The translations under genes and the position numbers were made by a program. From contig BSQZ01000040.1 of NCBI GenBank assembly GCA_033239005.1, positions 2,157,599-2,221,598 of the forward strand: DNA of 64,000 nucleotides. Reading direction: 5' to 3'. Under the pieces are notes generated by a model. The model worked only from the letters and a program-made list of their open reading frames with translations. It searched no databases and was not told the DNA's origin. Below are positions 54,325-64,000 of the stretch, piece by piece (the stretch's first letter is position 1; every line of letters starts with the position of its first letter). This DNA comes from Lamellibrachia satsuma. Its lineage: Eukaryota; Annelida; Polychaeta; Sabellida; Siboglinidae.

Positions 54325-57210
54325 GAAAGCCGACAGGAAGCCCAAGGGAGGAATAGTCTGCTACAGCTCAAGTCAAAAGTTAGAATTGGATGTTGGAATG
54401 TCAGGGCACTGTACCAGTCAGGAAAACTGGCACAGCTCGCCCAAGAAATGAGAATATACAAGCTGAGCATCATTGGAGTCTGTGAACTCAGATAGAACAC
54501 CTATGGGAAGGTTACAACTAGCTCTGGAGAACATACTTGTACTCTGGGAATGAGAGAGAAGAAGATGCGCACACACATGGAGTAGGGATGCTCCTCTCAA
54601 AGGATGCAACAAAACGTCTCGTAGAATGGGAACCAGTTTCGGAGAGAATCATCACAGCCAGGTTTACATCAAAAGGTCGGAACATCACCATTATGCATTG
54701 CTATGCACCAACCAACTCTGCTGAATTTGAAGAGAAAGATACCTTCTACCAACATCTACAAAAACTACCGAAGTGGGATATCCAACTTGTTATGGGGGAT
54801 ATGAATGCCAAGATTGGAAAGGATAATAACAATTGGAAAGGCACAATGGGGAAAGAAGGTCTGGGACAGATGAATGAGAATGGTCTCCTGTTTGCAGATT
54901 TCTGTACTCTCAATGAATTGATAATCGGAGGAACCCTCTTTCCACACAAGCCCACACACAAAGCCACATGGATATCCCCGGATTTACAGACGGAAAACCA
55001 AATTGACCACGTAACAATGACCAAGAAATGGAGGAGAGTGCTTCTAGATGTCAGAGTGAAAAGAGGAGCTGACATTAACTCCGGCCACCACCTCCTTGTG
55101 GGTGAATTTAGGATGAAGCTAGCAAAGAAGAAGACGGATAACAAGGTACAACGAAGGTTTAAGATAAGAAAACTTCAAAATACTAAAACACGACAGGAAC
55201 TGGGAATCGCATTACGGAACAGTTTCCAAACATTAGAAGAGGGACAAAACATTGATGAAATGTGGACAATATGCAAGAATGCAATTACAGACACCTGTGA
55301 ACAATTCCTACGCTGCTGGGAAGCTAGGAGGAAGGACTGGATTGCAGACGACACCTGTGAAGCTATTGAGGCAAAGAGGGAGACTAAAATGAAACTTAAC
55401 AAGGAAGCAGATGAGACAAGGAAAAAAACTGCAGCAGGAATTCTAGGAAAGAAACAAAACAGTTAAAAAGAAGACAAAGAGGGACAACAAAACATATGTC
55501 GAAAAACTAGCAAACGAGGCTGAGATTGCAGCTAGGCAAAACAACAAGATCACCAGACCGCTAGCAGGGAAGAACAAGAGCACTAGTCAGGGACAAACAG
55601 GGAAACCTTTTCACTAAGGAATCTCTACAGTTACAACGTTGGAAAGAATATGTCCAAGATATCTTGAATAGGCCTCCACCAGATTAAATCCCAGACATTG
55701 AGGAAACAACTGAAGACCTTAACATTAATTGTGGTAGGATATCCAAAGAGGAGATCAAGAGCGCCATGGAATTGACAATATACCATCTGATGTGTTAAAA
55801 GCTGATATTGGGACCACTACAGACGTTTTATACAGCGTGCTAAATAAGATCTGGAATAAAGAGGAAATACCAACTGAGTGGAAGACAGGTATGCTAGTTA
55901 CAATCCCCAAGAAAGGCAACCTCAGTTAATGTAAGAACTGGAAAAGGATCATGCTTCCATCTGCCGTATCATCCTGGATATGATACAAGAAACAGTTGAC
56001 AAGAAGCTAAGAAAGGAACAAGCTGGCTTTAGAAAATATAAATCCTGCACAGATCAAATTGCTACATTCAGGATTATCGTTGAACAATGCATTGCATAGC
56101 AGAGCTCCCTTTACATAAACTTTGTGGACTTCGAAAAAGCATTTGCTAGTATAGATAGTACAGTTCTATGGCAGCTCCTGAGGCACTATGGTTTACTTAC
56201 AAAATGTTTATCCCTAATAAAGAACATGTACGAAGGTTTCACTGGTCATGTCATCTTTAACGGACAAGTTTCAGAGGGCTTCCAGATTAGAATTGGAGTA
56301 CGACAGGGCTGCTTGCTATCTCCACTGCTCTTTTTGATAGCCACAGACTAGTCAATGAAAAGATCCACATAACACCATCATAGAACTTGTTCTCACAACT
56401 AGAAGACCTGGATTTTGCAGATGATCTATCACTCTCAGAAACCCATAAACACTAGCAACAAAAAATAGAAAGGCTTCAATAAAAAGCAGCCAACTGGGTC
56501 TTAACATCAATGTGGGAAAGACAAAGGTGATGAAAGTCAACAGCAGATTCTCCGAACCCATCTCGCTAGAAAGGGGTACTGTTGAGGAAGTACAAGACTT
56601 CAACTACCTCGGGAGCAACATCAGTACAAATGGTGGAGCTGACAAAGATGTGGAGCTACGCCTCAATAAAGTTCGCCATGCCTTCAGAACCCTACGCCCT
56701 GTATGGCTCTCTTCCCAACTATCCATAACCACCAAGATCCGCATTTTCAACACCTATGTTAAACCAGTTCTTCTCTATGGCTGAGAAACGTGGAAAACTA
56801 CTCAGTCTCTCAACAATAAACTCCAAGTCTTCATCAACAGTCGCCTCAGATACATCCTTAAGGTATGGTGGCCTAACAAAATATCAAATAAAGAGTTCTG
56901 GAAGAAAAACAAACAGGAAGAAATAAGCACTACAATCAAGAGGAGAAAATGTAGCTGGATTGGCCAATAACTCAGAAAAGATCCAACAAATACAACCAAA
57001 CAAGCACTAGACTATAACCCACATGGAAAGAGAAGACAAGGAAGGCCAACATCAACTGGAGACGCTCCACATTACAAGATCTTGATAAAGTGGGGGTCAC
57101 CTGGCAAGAGACCAAAGCTCTAGCACAGAAGAGAGTGAGGTGGAGAAACATGGTTGACGCCCTATGCTTCTGAAGGGGCCAAGAGGATTAAGTAAGTAAG
57201 TAAGTAAGTA
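54325..57210 (+). pseudogene. LINE inserted in the satellite, degenerate full-length-like copy
   Basis: A WNVRAL-type start (WNVRALYQSGKLAQLAQEM, about 54390) leads into an endonuclease (MHCYAPTNSAEFEEKD, MGDMNAKIG, NQIDHVTM, SGHHLLVGEF), then a linker. Palm fragments follow: FVDFEKAFASID (56120), GVRQGCLLSPLLF (56297), LDFADDLSLS (56410), DFNYLGSNIS (56598), and finally VLLYG and RRQGRPTST. It ends in a (TAAG)n tail at 57190-57213. Several stops and frameshifts. It lies in an intron of the receptor gene. Confidence 0.78.
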
Positions 57211-57214
57211 AGTA

Positions 57215-58060
57215 AATGGCCTAGTTGTAATTCATTGTGTGTTTTGTATGTGTAATTTTCACGGAATTACAATTAAGGCGCAGCTGTAATTCATTGATAT
57301 TCTGGTTTTTTTGTAATTACAAATACGGCCTAATTGTAATGCGTTGTAGTTTTGTTTTTATTTGTGATTTGTAAGTAATTACAATTACTGCGAAGTTGTA
57401 ATTCACTGAAAGTGTGGGTTTTTTGTGTAAGTAATAACAATTACGGACTACTTGTAATTCGTTGTTATTATGTGAGTGTCTTCTTTAATGTGTAATACGT
57501 TAGTAATTAACTGTACTTGTGTTTTTGAAATGTGCAATTTGCATGTAATTATTATTTCGTGGTAGTTGTAGTTTATGTAATTTGTTAGTTATTACAATTA
57601 CGGACTAGTTGTGATTTAGTATAGCTGTGTCTTTTTTAATGTGTAATGTATAATGACAATTACGGCCTAGTTATAATGTTTTGTAACTGTATTTTTTTAT
57701 TTGTAAGTTATTTAAATTACGGTCTAATGGTAATTCAAGGTAATTGTGTGGTTTTTATTTTTATTAAACACATTTACGGCGTAGCTGTAATTTATTGTGA
57801 TTGTGTTTTTTATGTGAAATTGCAATTACGGCCTAGTTGTAATGCTTTGTAATTGCTTTTGTCACATGTCAAATATTACAAGCGCAGTGTACGTCTAATT
57901 CATTGTAAAAAATGTAACTGTAATTACTATCTAGTTGTAATTCGTTGTAAGTGTATGATGGTTTTTCCAGTGTAGTTGTAATGTATTGTAATTGTGTTTT
58001 ATGTGTAATTGGTAAGTTATAGTAATTACGGCCTAGTTGTATTTCATCGAAATTGTGGTT
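57215..58060. repeat. AT-rich satellite-like repeat, right part
   Basis: About a dozen diverged units built on ACGGCCTAGTTGTAATTCATTGTAA; no coding potential. Confidence 0.8.
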
Positions 58061-58604
58061 TTATTTTCAGAACACTGTTATTGGAATTGAGCGTTATGAG
58101 GCTAAGTAATTGTAATAGACTATTATTACTGAACCCTTACCTAGTGGCTAGAATGCACGAATTCACCTAAAACCATGTCTACAAATGCTCAGTAATGATA
58201 CATAATATAATATTCCATTATAAAACGATGCAATTGTACTTAGCCTATGAAATATTTAAATTCATGCATAATAACACTAATACATAGGTGAAATCGCGTG
58301 AGATTATAGACATGCGTGGAAACACACGCGTTTCTAAGCCAACTTTGGCTCAATCGCGTTCGAAGTACATTTGCATAGCGCCGTATATCTGGACAATTCA
58401 GAGGTGCTTAAAATACATAGGTGATAAATTAAACGGTTTAAAATGTGATAATAAATTAATAAAAAAAACAATGACACATATACAGATATAGCAACGCTAT
58501 AAAATTAATATTAATTATCTAAATAAATAATAATAAATTAGCTAAAAAACATATCAGAATAAAATAAATAATAATAAATTAGTAAACCATATATGTACTA
58601 GTGG

Positions 58605-58905
58605 CTACTCATCATCGCTGGCAGACGTAGCACACGTGCCGGTCGGTGGTAATGAGCATGTCTGTGATGTAGGCAGGTGCGATTCGTGCTCAGCACGGAA
58701 TATCAGGAGTAGAATATTGTATGGGATCAGCTGCTTCACCGGAAGCCAGTGAACCTTCTTCATCACAGGGGTGATGTGTTCCAGTCTGCTGTAGCGGGCC
58801 ACCAGTCTGGTTGCTGAGTTCTGCACTCTCTGCAGTTTGCCAATGAGAACATGAGGGATGCCGAAAAGGAGAGCGTTCGCATGGTCGAGTTTAGATATCC
58901 AACTG
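58605..58905 (-). pseudogene. LINE reverse-transcriptase fragment (CR1-like)
   Basis: Minus strand reads DHANALLFGIP, LQRVQNSATRLVARY and HITPVMKKVHWLPV, the widespread C-terminal block of CR1-type reverse transcriptases. Only about 100 residues remain. Confidence 0.72.
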
Positions 58906-59034
58906 TCGCCAAATGATACGCACCAAAATATTGTTTCCTACATTTCGCTTACAGCATAAGCTTGCACTAGGCTTATGGTTAGACAGAGACACTGTCTACA
59001 ATAATAAACGCACATAAATCAAAAACGCACGTAC

Positions 59035-59148
59035 CACGATGCGCCAAAGACCAGTCAAGAAGCTGTATTCGCCGATGCCCAAAAGCTTAGCCAGGCAGCT
59101 GAGAACAATAAACTTAAACCACTTTGGTGGACGTCTTCCTTGGACACC
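59035..59148 (-). CDS. Cys-loop receptor exon after M3 (start of the cytoplasmic loop)
   Basis: Between acceptor TTATTTTTGCAG and donor GTACGT, 38 codons in phase 0 at both ends encode GVQGRRPPKWFKFIVLSCLA and on to LWRIV. The R-x-P-P-x-W-hydrophobic-L-x-x-L-A pattern is the beginning of the M3-M4 loop of nicotinic receptor subunits. Phases match both the exon at 59875 and the last exon at 54093. Confidence 0.82.
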
Positions 59149-59874
59149 CTGCAAAAATAAGAATATGGTGGTGATGATACCATAACTCGCAAGAAATACT
59201 TGGGCATATAAGGGTCTTACCTAAAAGTAAAACTCGAAAGCATATATTGCCTCATTGTTGGCACGAAAGTGACATTTTACATGGAAACTGACATAGAAAC
59301 AACTATTGACAACATAAGCTACAGTTGCGAATCATTGACACAACGCCTTGCTTTACTCTACAAAATACAACGTGTTTAATTAAACGAAATGTACAACGAT
59401 TTTCATTTGCATACCGAACAGTTGTTTTACGGGATATTGTAATACTAAAGTTATTAGAATTTCTAATATATCGGTTGATTAAAAATAATATAAATATAAA
59501 ACCTTTTGCTATCGTGATCTGTATCCGTGATCTTTGACTTCTTTTACGACATATAGATATCGCATAGTGCATATAAAGACCGATCAATAAATACTTTGAT
59601 GGTGAAATACGACGCCTTTCATCGGATGGTTTATTGTTCCGTCAAATTTATGTTTTATACAGTTTCTGACGGCCCACACAATACAACAATGATGAGGAAA
59701 CATGGAGTATAACGTTGTTAATTCATGTGCTTTGACAGCCAACTATTCAGTGAAAATGTTTACTATACGAAACCCCCAGTTAGCTGCGTATCGGTCAACC
59801 GATGAAAATCCGTGTGCGTTCTTTTTAACATGACCGGCCAGTTTTACAATCTTATTTGAGCAACGGACACTCAC

Positions 59875-59954
59875 TTGAAAATACACGAATGTTATCATGA
59901 CGGAGAGGTAGGTAGCGACAGACAGCAAGGCCGTTACGCCTCCTATAAAGTAAG
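59875..59954 (-). CDS. Cys-loop receptor exon encoding M3
   Basis: Acceptor CGGTTTCAG precedes 80 nt ending at donor GTGAGT. After two bases of a split codon the frame reads YFIGGVTALLSVATYLSVM then ITFVYFQ, a hydrophobic helix matching M3 in position and composition. Its phase-0 end fits the exon at 59148. Upstream exons (ligand-binding domain, M1, M2) were not found and probably lie beyond the window. Confidence 0.8.
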
Positions 59955-59959
59955 CTGAA

Positions 59960-60235
59960 ACCGAAGCACGAGTGTTTTTTGTGCAGCACTAAGCAAAGAG
60001 AAGAAGAAACGTTTTTCTTACAAATCAACAATTACTCACACAACACCTTTGCGAATTTGTTTATTTCTAACACGTTTTCTCTGCAGGTGCGCATGCGTGG
60101 GTGCGTGCGTGCGTAAAGTGACGCCGTGTCCATTTTCACTGGTATTCACTGTGACACTAAATAAATTAAATTTAATCAAACAGTAAGAAATTATTGTCGC
60201 AATTTGTTTCTATGACAGACAGACAGATATACAGA
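59960..60235. other. No gene seen
   Basis: Intronic sequence of the receptor gene with a short (GT) tract. Confidence 0.5.
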
Positions 60236-60239
60236 CATA

Positions 60240-60980
60240 TTTATTTTAACCATTTGTACAAATTGGAATACTGAGTACAGATCACAAATATAAAGGTCAA
60301 TGACACTCCCATTAAGACAAACACATGTCGCTAACAAGGGAGCCATGTCGAAATAACTATTAATTATGTAACGTCAAAATAAAAATAGAACATAAAAAAG
60401 TAAGTACAAAACCAATATAAATTAATCAACACAGTATGCAATTCTTACAGATGTAGCAATTACAAACAGGGCATTAAAAAAGATAATTCCTGATTAGATG
60501 GTTTTTAATATAACACATGAAAGCATATAGAATATTTGTATACAGTTTATCACTGATAACGCTTGGAGCATTGTTAAATGTATCTATTATGTAGTGTCAG
60601 GTATACTTTTTGACACATTCATGATTGACTCTGGGAATAAACAGATTACTGCTTCTTCGTGTGTAGTTTTGGTGAATTTCAAAAGTGTGTATGTAAAGGA
60701 TGTGGTTAAAGTATTCCGGTAGATCATTGATGACTAATTTGTGATAAAACTTACGTTGCCGGAGTCGTCCCGTTTTAGATATTGAGGTTTCTTAAACATA
60801 AGATCTGTGTGTGCATTATATTTACTCAGAGAAATTATTCTTATTGCTTTTTTCTGTAGTTTGGAAATGTTATGTGCTAGATGACCCCAAAACAGTATAA
60901 CATAATTAATATGAGGAAGAATAAGGGAGATGTGCATTATAGATATATTTTGTGGTAATATGTGTTTGCGTTTGTTCAAA
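60240..60980 (-). pseudogene. LINE fragment, third copy of the Polinton-interrupted family
   Basis: Minus strand encodes ILPHINYVILFWGH and SKLQKKAIRIISLSKYNAH, aligning with the sequence on both sides of the Polinton insertion point. The 3' UTR hairpin is at 60304-60344. 5'-truncated. Confidence 0.72.
60304..60344 (-). other. Conserved 3'-UTR hairpin of the LINE family, copy 3
   Basis: Minus strand GGCTCCC pairs with GGGAGTG around TTAGCGAC and a GAC...GTC inner stem; the bases that differ from copies 1 and 2 keep pairing. Confidence 0.65.
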
Positions 60981-61318
60981 ATTCCAATTGTTTTATTAAT
61001 TGTTAGCTATTTTATGTATACGGTCTGCGTGGTTCCCATGCGCTAACATAGAACATCTTGATCAGACAGCTCGTACTTTTTTATGTTAAACGCAAGTTAT
61101 CTCCATTTAATGAAGGCCGAAGTTCGTCGCAGTTACTAATGTGACTATGCTGGTTCCAACCCGAACAACAACGGTGACAACACGACCCGGGATTTATCAA
61201 AAATCGTCCAACTAAAAAGCGAACGATCAACATAACCTCGAGTCAAAATCAACAACTTTGTTTACCATTTAAACAAACCCGCTCGACTGATCATCAAACA
61301 TCAAACTGCAACGTACGC

Positions 61319-63600
61319 CTTTCAAGATGCCATGAAAGAAAAGTGAAGACGCTACCGAAATGGCTCAAAAAAATCAAACAACAGCTGATCGAAATCCAAA
61401 GAGATATCGCAGGTATTTCCAAATTCTAAAAAGAAATCGCATCTCTGCTGTCGGCAGTGAAGGTACTGCAGAAAGCCAATGAAGAAAAAGACGAACGCAT
61501 CAAATCCCGACTCGACGACCTCGAACAATATACAAGGACGGACGACGTCATTATATCAGGTCTCAAGACGAAACACCAAACGTATGCTCGAGCCACATCC
61601 AACAACACAACTGTAGAAACCGACGCTGACGCACGACACGAAGAAGCACCTACACTTGAAGACAAAGTGGTGAAATTTCTGAAGACGAAACACATCAGCC
61701 TCGACCGTAACGACATCTCAGCCCGCCACACACTCGGCAGCAACAAAGAGACATCCACATGCCCAGCAACCACGCCCCACGCACCCACCATCATCCGCTT
61801 CACCAACAGAAAAAGCGAAAGCGAATATTCCGAATACTGGGGAAACAACTTTTTGGTACGAACGTGTACGTAGACGTGTACGTGAACGTAAACGTGTACG
61901 TGAACGTGTACGTAAACGTGTACGTGAACGTGTACGTAAAGGAACACCTGACCGGAAAACAAGCCGAACTCGCAAAGACAGTCAGATTGCTAAGAAAGCA
62001 AGGTAAACTTCAGTCCACCTGGACCAGGAACTGTAGTGTTCATAACAGAAAACGGCCCTGCACACACTGTTAGAATTCGCATCAGTTTACCTGGTGCCCA
62101 CTTACAAACAACAGTTGAAATGTGTGAAACCAACGGTGAAAACTGTGAAACAGTGGTCACTGGATGCGGTGGAGTCACTTTGTTGCTGTTTTGAATGCAC
62201 CGATTGGGGTGCGTTTAAAGAGGCCGCAGCTGATATCCATGAATATACAGAGTCTGTCTGTGATTACGTCACCTTCTGCGAAGGCCTCTGTATTCCGACG
62301 AAAACCATCAAGATTTACCACAATAAACCATGGTTCAAGACAGATATCAAACACAAATTACAGGCGAAACAAGAAGCTTACAAAGGAAACTACAAGGACA
62401 AATACAGGCAGGCGAGGTATGCAGCGGAGAAGGCCACCAAGACCGCCAAGGCCAATTACCGTGACAAGCCGGAGGAGAATCTCACCACCTACCACCTCAG
62501 GTACATCTGGCAGGGTCTGAAGGCCATCACCAACTACAAGCCGTCTTCTAAGAGTGCTGACATTACTGACACTACTCTTCCTGACAATCTGAATGACTTT
62601 TACAGTCGCTTTGATAAACAGAACACCATCTCTCCTCCATCTGTAGCAGCATTTCACTGTAACATTCCACCTTTCACAATTGATGAATCTGTCGTCAAGC
62701 GTATGTTTGAACGTCTCAATAGTAGGAAGGCTGCTGGCCCGGATAATGTTTCTCCATGTCTGCTTAAACAGTGTGCCGGTCAGTTCTCTCAGGCGTCTTC
62801 ACAGACATATTTAACGTGTCCCTTTCCCAATGTATAGTCCCCCAATGCTTCAAAAGGTCATCTATCATTCCTGTACCAAAGAAATGTTCAATCTCCTGCT
62901 TAAATGATTATAGGCATGTCGCCTTGACCTATGTAGTCAAGAAGACGCTTGAGCGCTTGGTCCTGCAGTTTCTGAAATCAATTATCGACCCAATGCTTGA
63001 CCGATTTCAGTTTGCGTATCGTGGAAATAGATCTGTTGACGACGCTGTGTCTCTAGGATTGTTTTATGTTCTCAAGAATCTAGAAGGTCCAGATACTTAG
63101 GTAGCAACTTATCGTCATCACTCATTTTGTCTACTGGCGCACCTCAAGGTGGTATCCTGTCACCAATGCTATACTCCAATTTTACATATGATTGTGCATC
63201 CTGTCATAAAAGTATCCAAATATTGATATACCTTAAATGGGAGCTAAATGTTGATACCATTTTAAAAAGGTCCAGCAGGGCCTGTACTTCCTAAGAAGGT
63301 TGAGATCATTTGGTTTGACCACTCAGATAACGCTAAACTTTTACAAAGTTCTGATCGAGAGTGTTCTCACCTTTTCGATCACAGTGTGGTTTGGTTCTAT
63401 CACGGCCAAGGAAAAGTTCAGGTTGAATAGAGTTGTAAATACTGCTTCCAAAATAATCGGCAGATCCCTTCCCAGTCTCGAATCACTGTATCAGCAGCGC
63501 CTGTTAAGAAGAGCCGGTCTCCTATCTCAGGACCCATCCCATCCTGCCTGTGATTTATTCGAGCGCCTTCCACTCACTGAGTATACTTAATTTATTTATT
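61319..63600 (+). pseudogene. Internally deleted LINE: ORF1 and reverse transcriptase
   Basis: Frame 61457-61873 resembles a LINE ORF1 protein: charged coiled-coil start, then DVIISGLK, VVKFLKTKHISL and APTIIRFTNR of the RRM-like domain. Its end, in another frame (to 62073), is HLTGKQAELAKTVRLLRKQ. The endonuclease is absent: ORF1 passes within about 60 bp into the linker (62094-62837: DWGAFKEAAADIHEYTES, KPWFKTDIKHKLQAKQEAY, AAGPDNVSPCLLKQCA). Then come RT fragments FQFAYRGNRSVDDAV (63007) and GAPQGGILSPMLYSNFTYD (63139), and the end FLRRLRSFGLTTQ and WFGSITAKEKFRLNRVVNTASKIIG (63290-63460). Several stops. Confidence 0.75.
61861..61942 (+). repeat. Coding 6/12-bp repeat in LINE ORF1
   Basis: (GTGTACGTGAAC)-type units repeat about six times and encode V-Y-V-N repeats inside ORF1. 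Confidence 0.93.
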
Positions 63601-64000
63601 TTATATATTTTATACCCAAGTTATTTTTTTTATCCTAAATCATATTTTTCCTTGACAGTGATAATTATGTATTTCGCTTTATACTGGACTTATGTGATAT
63701 AACAAGAATTCACGAAGTGAGATCGTTAAGTGTCAACAGAGTCAAGGTCAATATTTTATTCTTAAGAATGCATTTACTGTGCATGATGTTAGTTAGTTTG
63801 TTTCATACCGTTTAATGCATGTGAGTGTATTGTCATGTATTCGTTATAGTACGACCCAACATCGTTATACGTTCCAATGTTTCTATTGTATTACTGCAAT
63901 GATTACACATGGCAATATATTTTATCTTATCTGATATGTAGCTATTTATGGTGAAAATTACGGGGGTTAGGGTTATAAAATAATTATTTTGATCTAAATT
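63601..64000. other. No gene seen
   Basis: AT-rich sequence after the LINE; no 3' tail microsatellite recognised. Confidence 0.45.

Overview
The window is animal nuclear DNA, AT-rich, with introns, dense microsatellites and many decayed non-LTR retrotransposons (LINEs). Host genes are sparse: the last three recognisable exons of a nicotinic-type Cys-loop receptor (53344-59954, minus), the 3' part of an unidentified single-pass membrane protein (20921-24878, plus) with a broken duplicate (about 43985-46550), and one EGF-like exon (about 29741-29870, minus). An invertebrate fits best; a mollusc or other lophotrochozoan is a guess from gene style and repeat load, not something the sequence proves.

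The centrepiece is an 18.0-kb Polinton/Maverick (adintovirus-like) element at 1762-19773. It has 214-bp terminal inverted repeats differing at about 5 positions by eye. It sits inside the reverse-transcriptase ORF of a LINE, and the interrupted codons resume exactly on the far side. An 8-bp target duplication (TTACCTCA) flanks it. The right two thirds is a plus-strand array: protein-primed DNA polymerase B, packaging ATPase, a small basic protein, a conserved capsid-associated protein, tiny membrane proteins, chromodomain integrase, a conserved membrane protein, penton-like minor capsid protein, pVI-like protein, double-jelly-roll major capsid protein and adenain-like protease, closed by AATAAA at 19438. 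Several genes overlap by a few bases. Polymerase, integrase and major capsid protein each carry a single frame break, two of them clearly at a homopolymer run.

The left third (2.6-7.6 kb) is the unusual part. A minus-strand gene with TATA box, one phase-matched intron and AATAAA is divergent from a NADAR-domain gene (ADP-ribose N-glycosidase family). Next comes a TATA-driven unit from 4437 to a poly(A) signal at 7572. Its first ORF is an RPA70 C-terminal-like single-stranded-DNA-binding protein. Its first 18 codons end at a strong splice donor that is phase-matched to a downstream acceptor, so the same leader can be joined to an unrelated protein with two SUMO-interaction-like motifs. That unit ends in three tandem, mutually similar, phase-0 terminal exons (6632, 6812, 6935) plus a decayed fourth (7160). 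This suggests an alternatively spliced early regulatory locus with interchangeable tails. I did not recognise these early proteins apart from NADAR and RPA.

Around the element: the interrupted LINE (1-1761 and 19774-20775) belongs to a family with two more copies here (37080-39240 minus, 60240-60980 minus). All three share a 3'-UTR hairpin whose stem changes in a compensatory way. Other LINEs lie at 30078-30900, 31206-31607, 32863-33190, 33700-35165, 39961-43135 (one stop short of intact), 47130-48740, 50745-52050, 54325-57210, 58605-58905 and 61319-63600. Long (TA)n and (GT)n arrays separate them.
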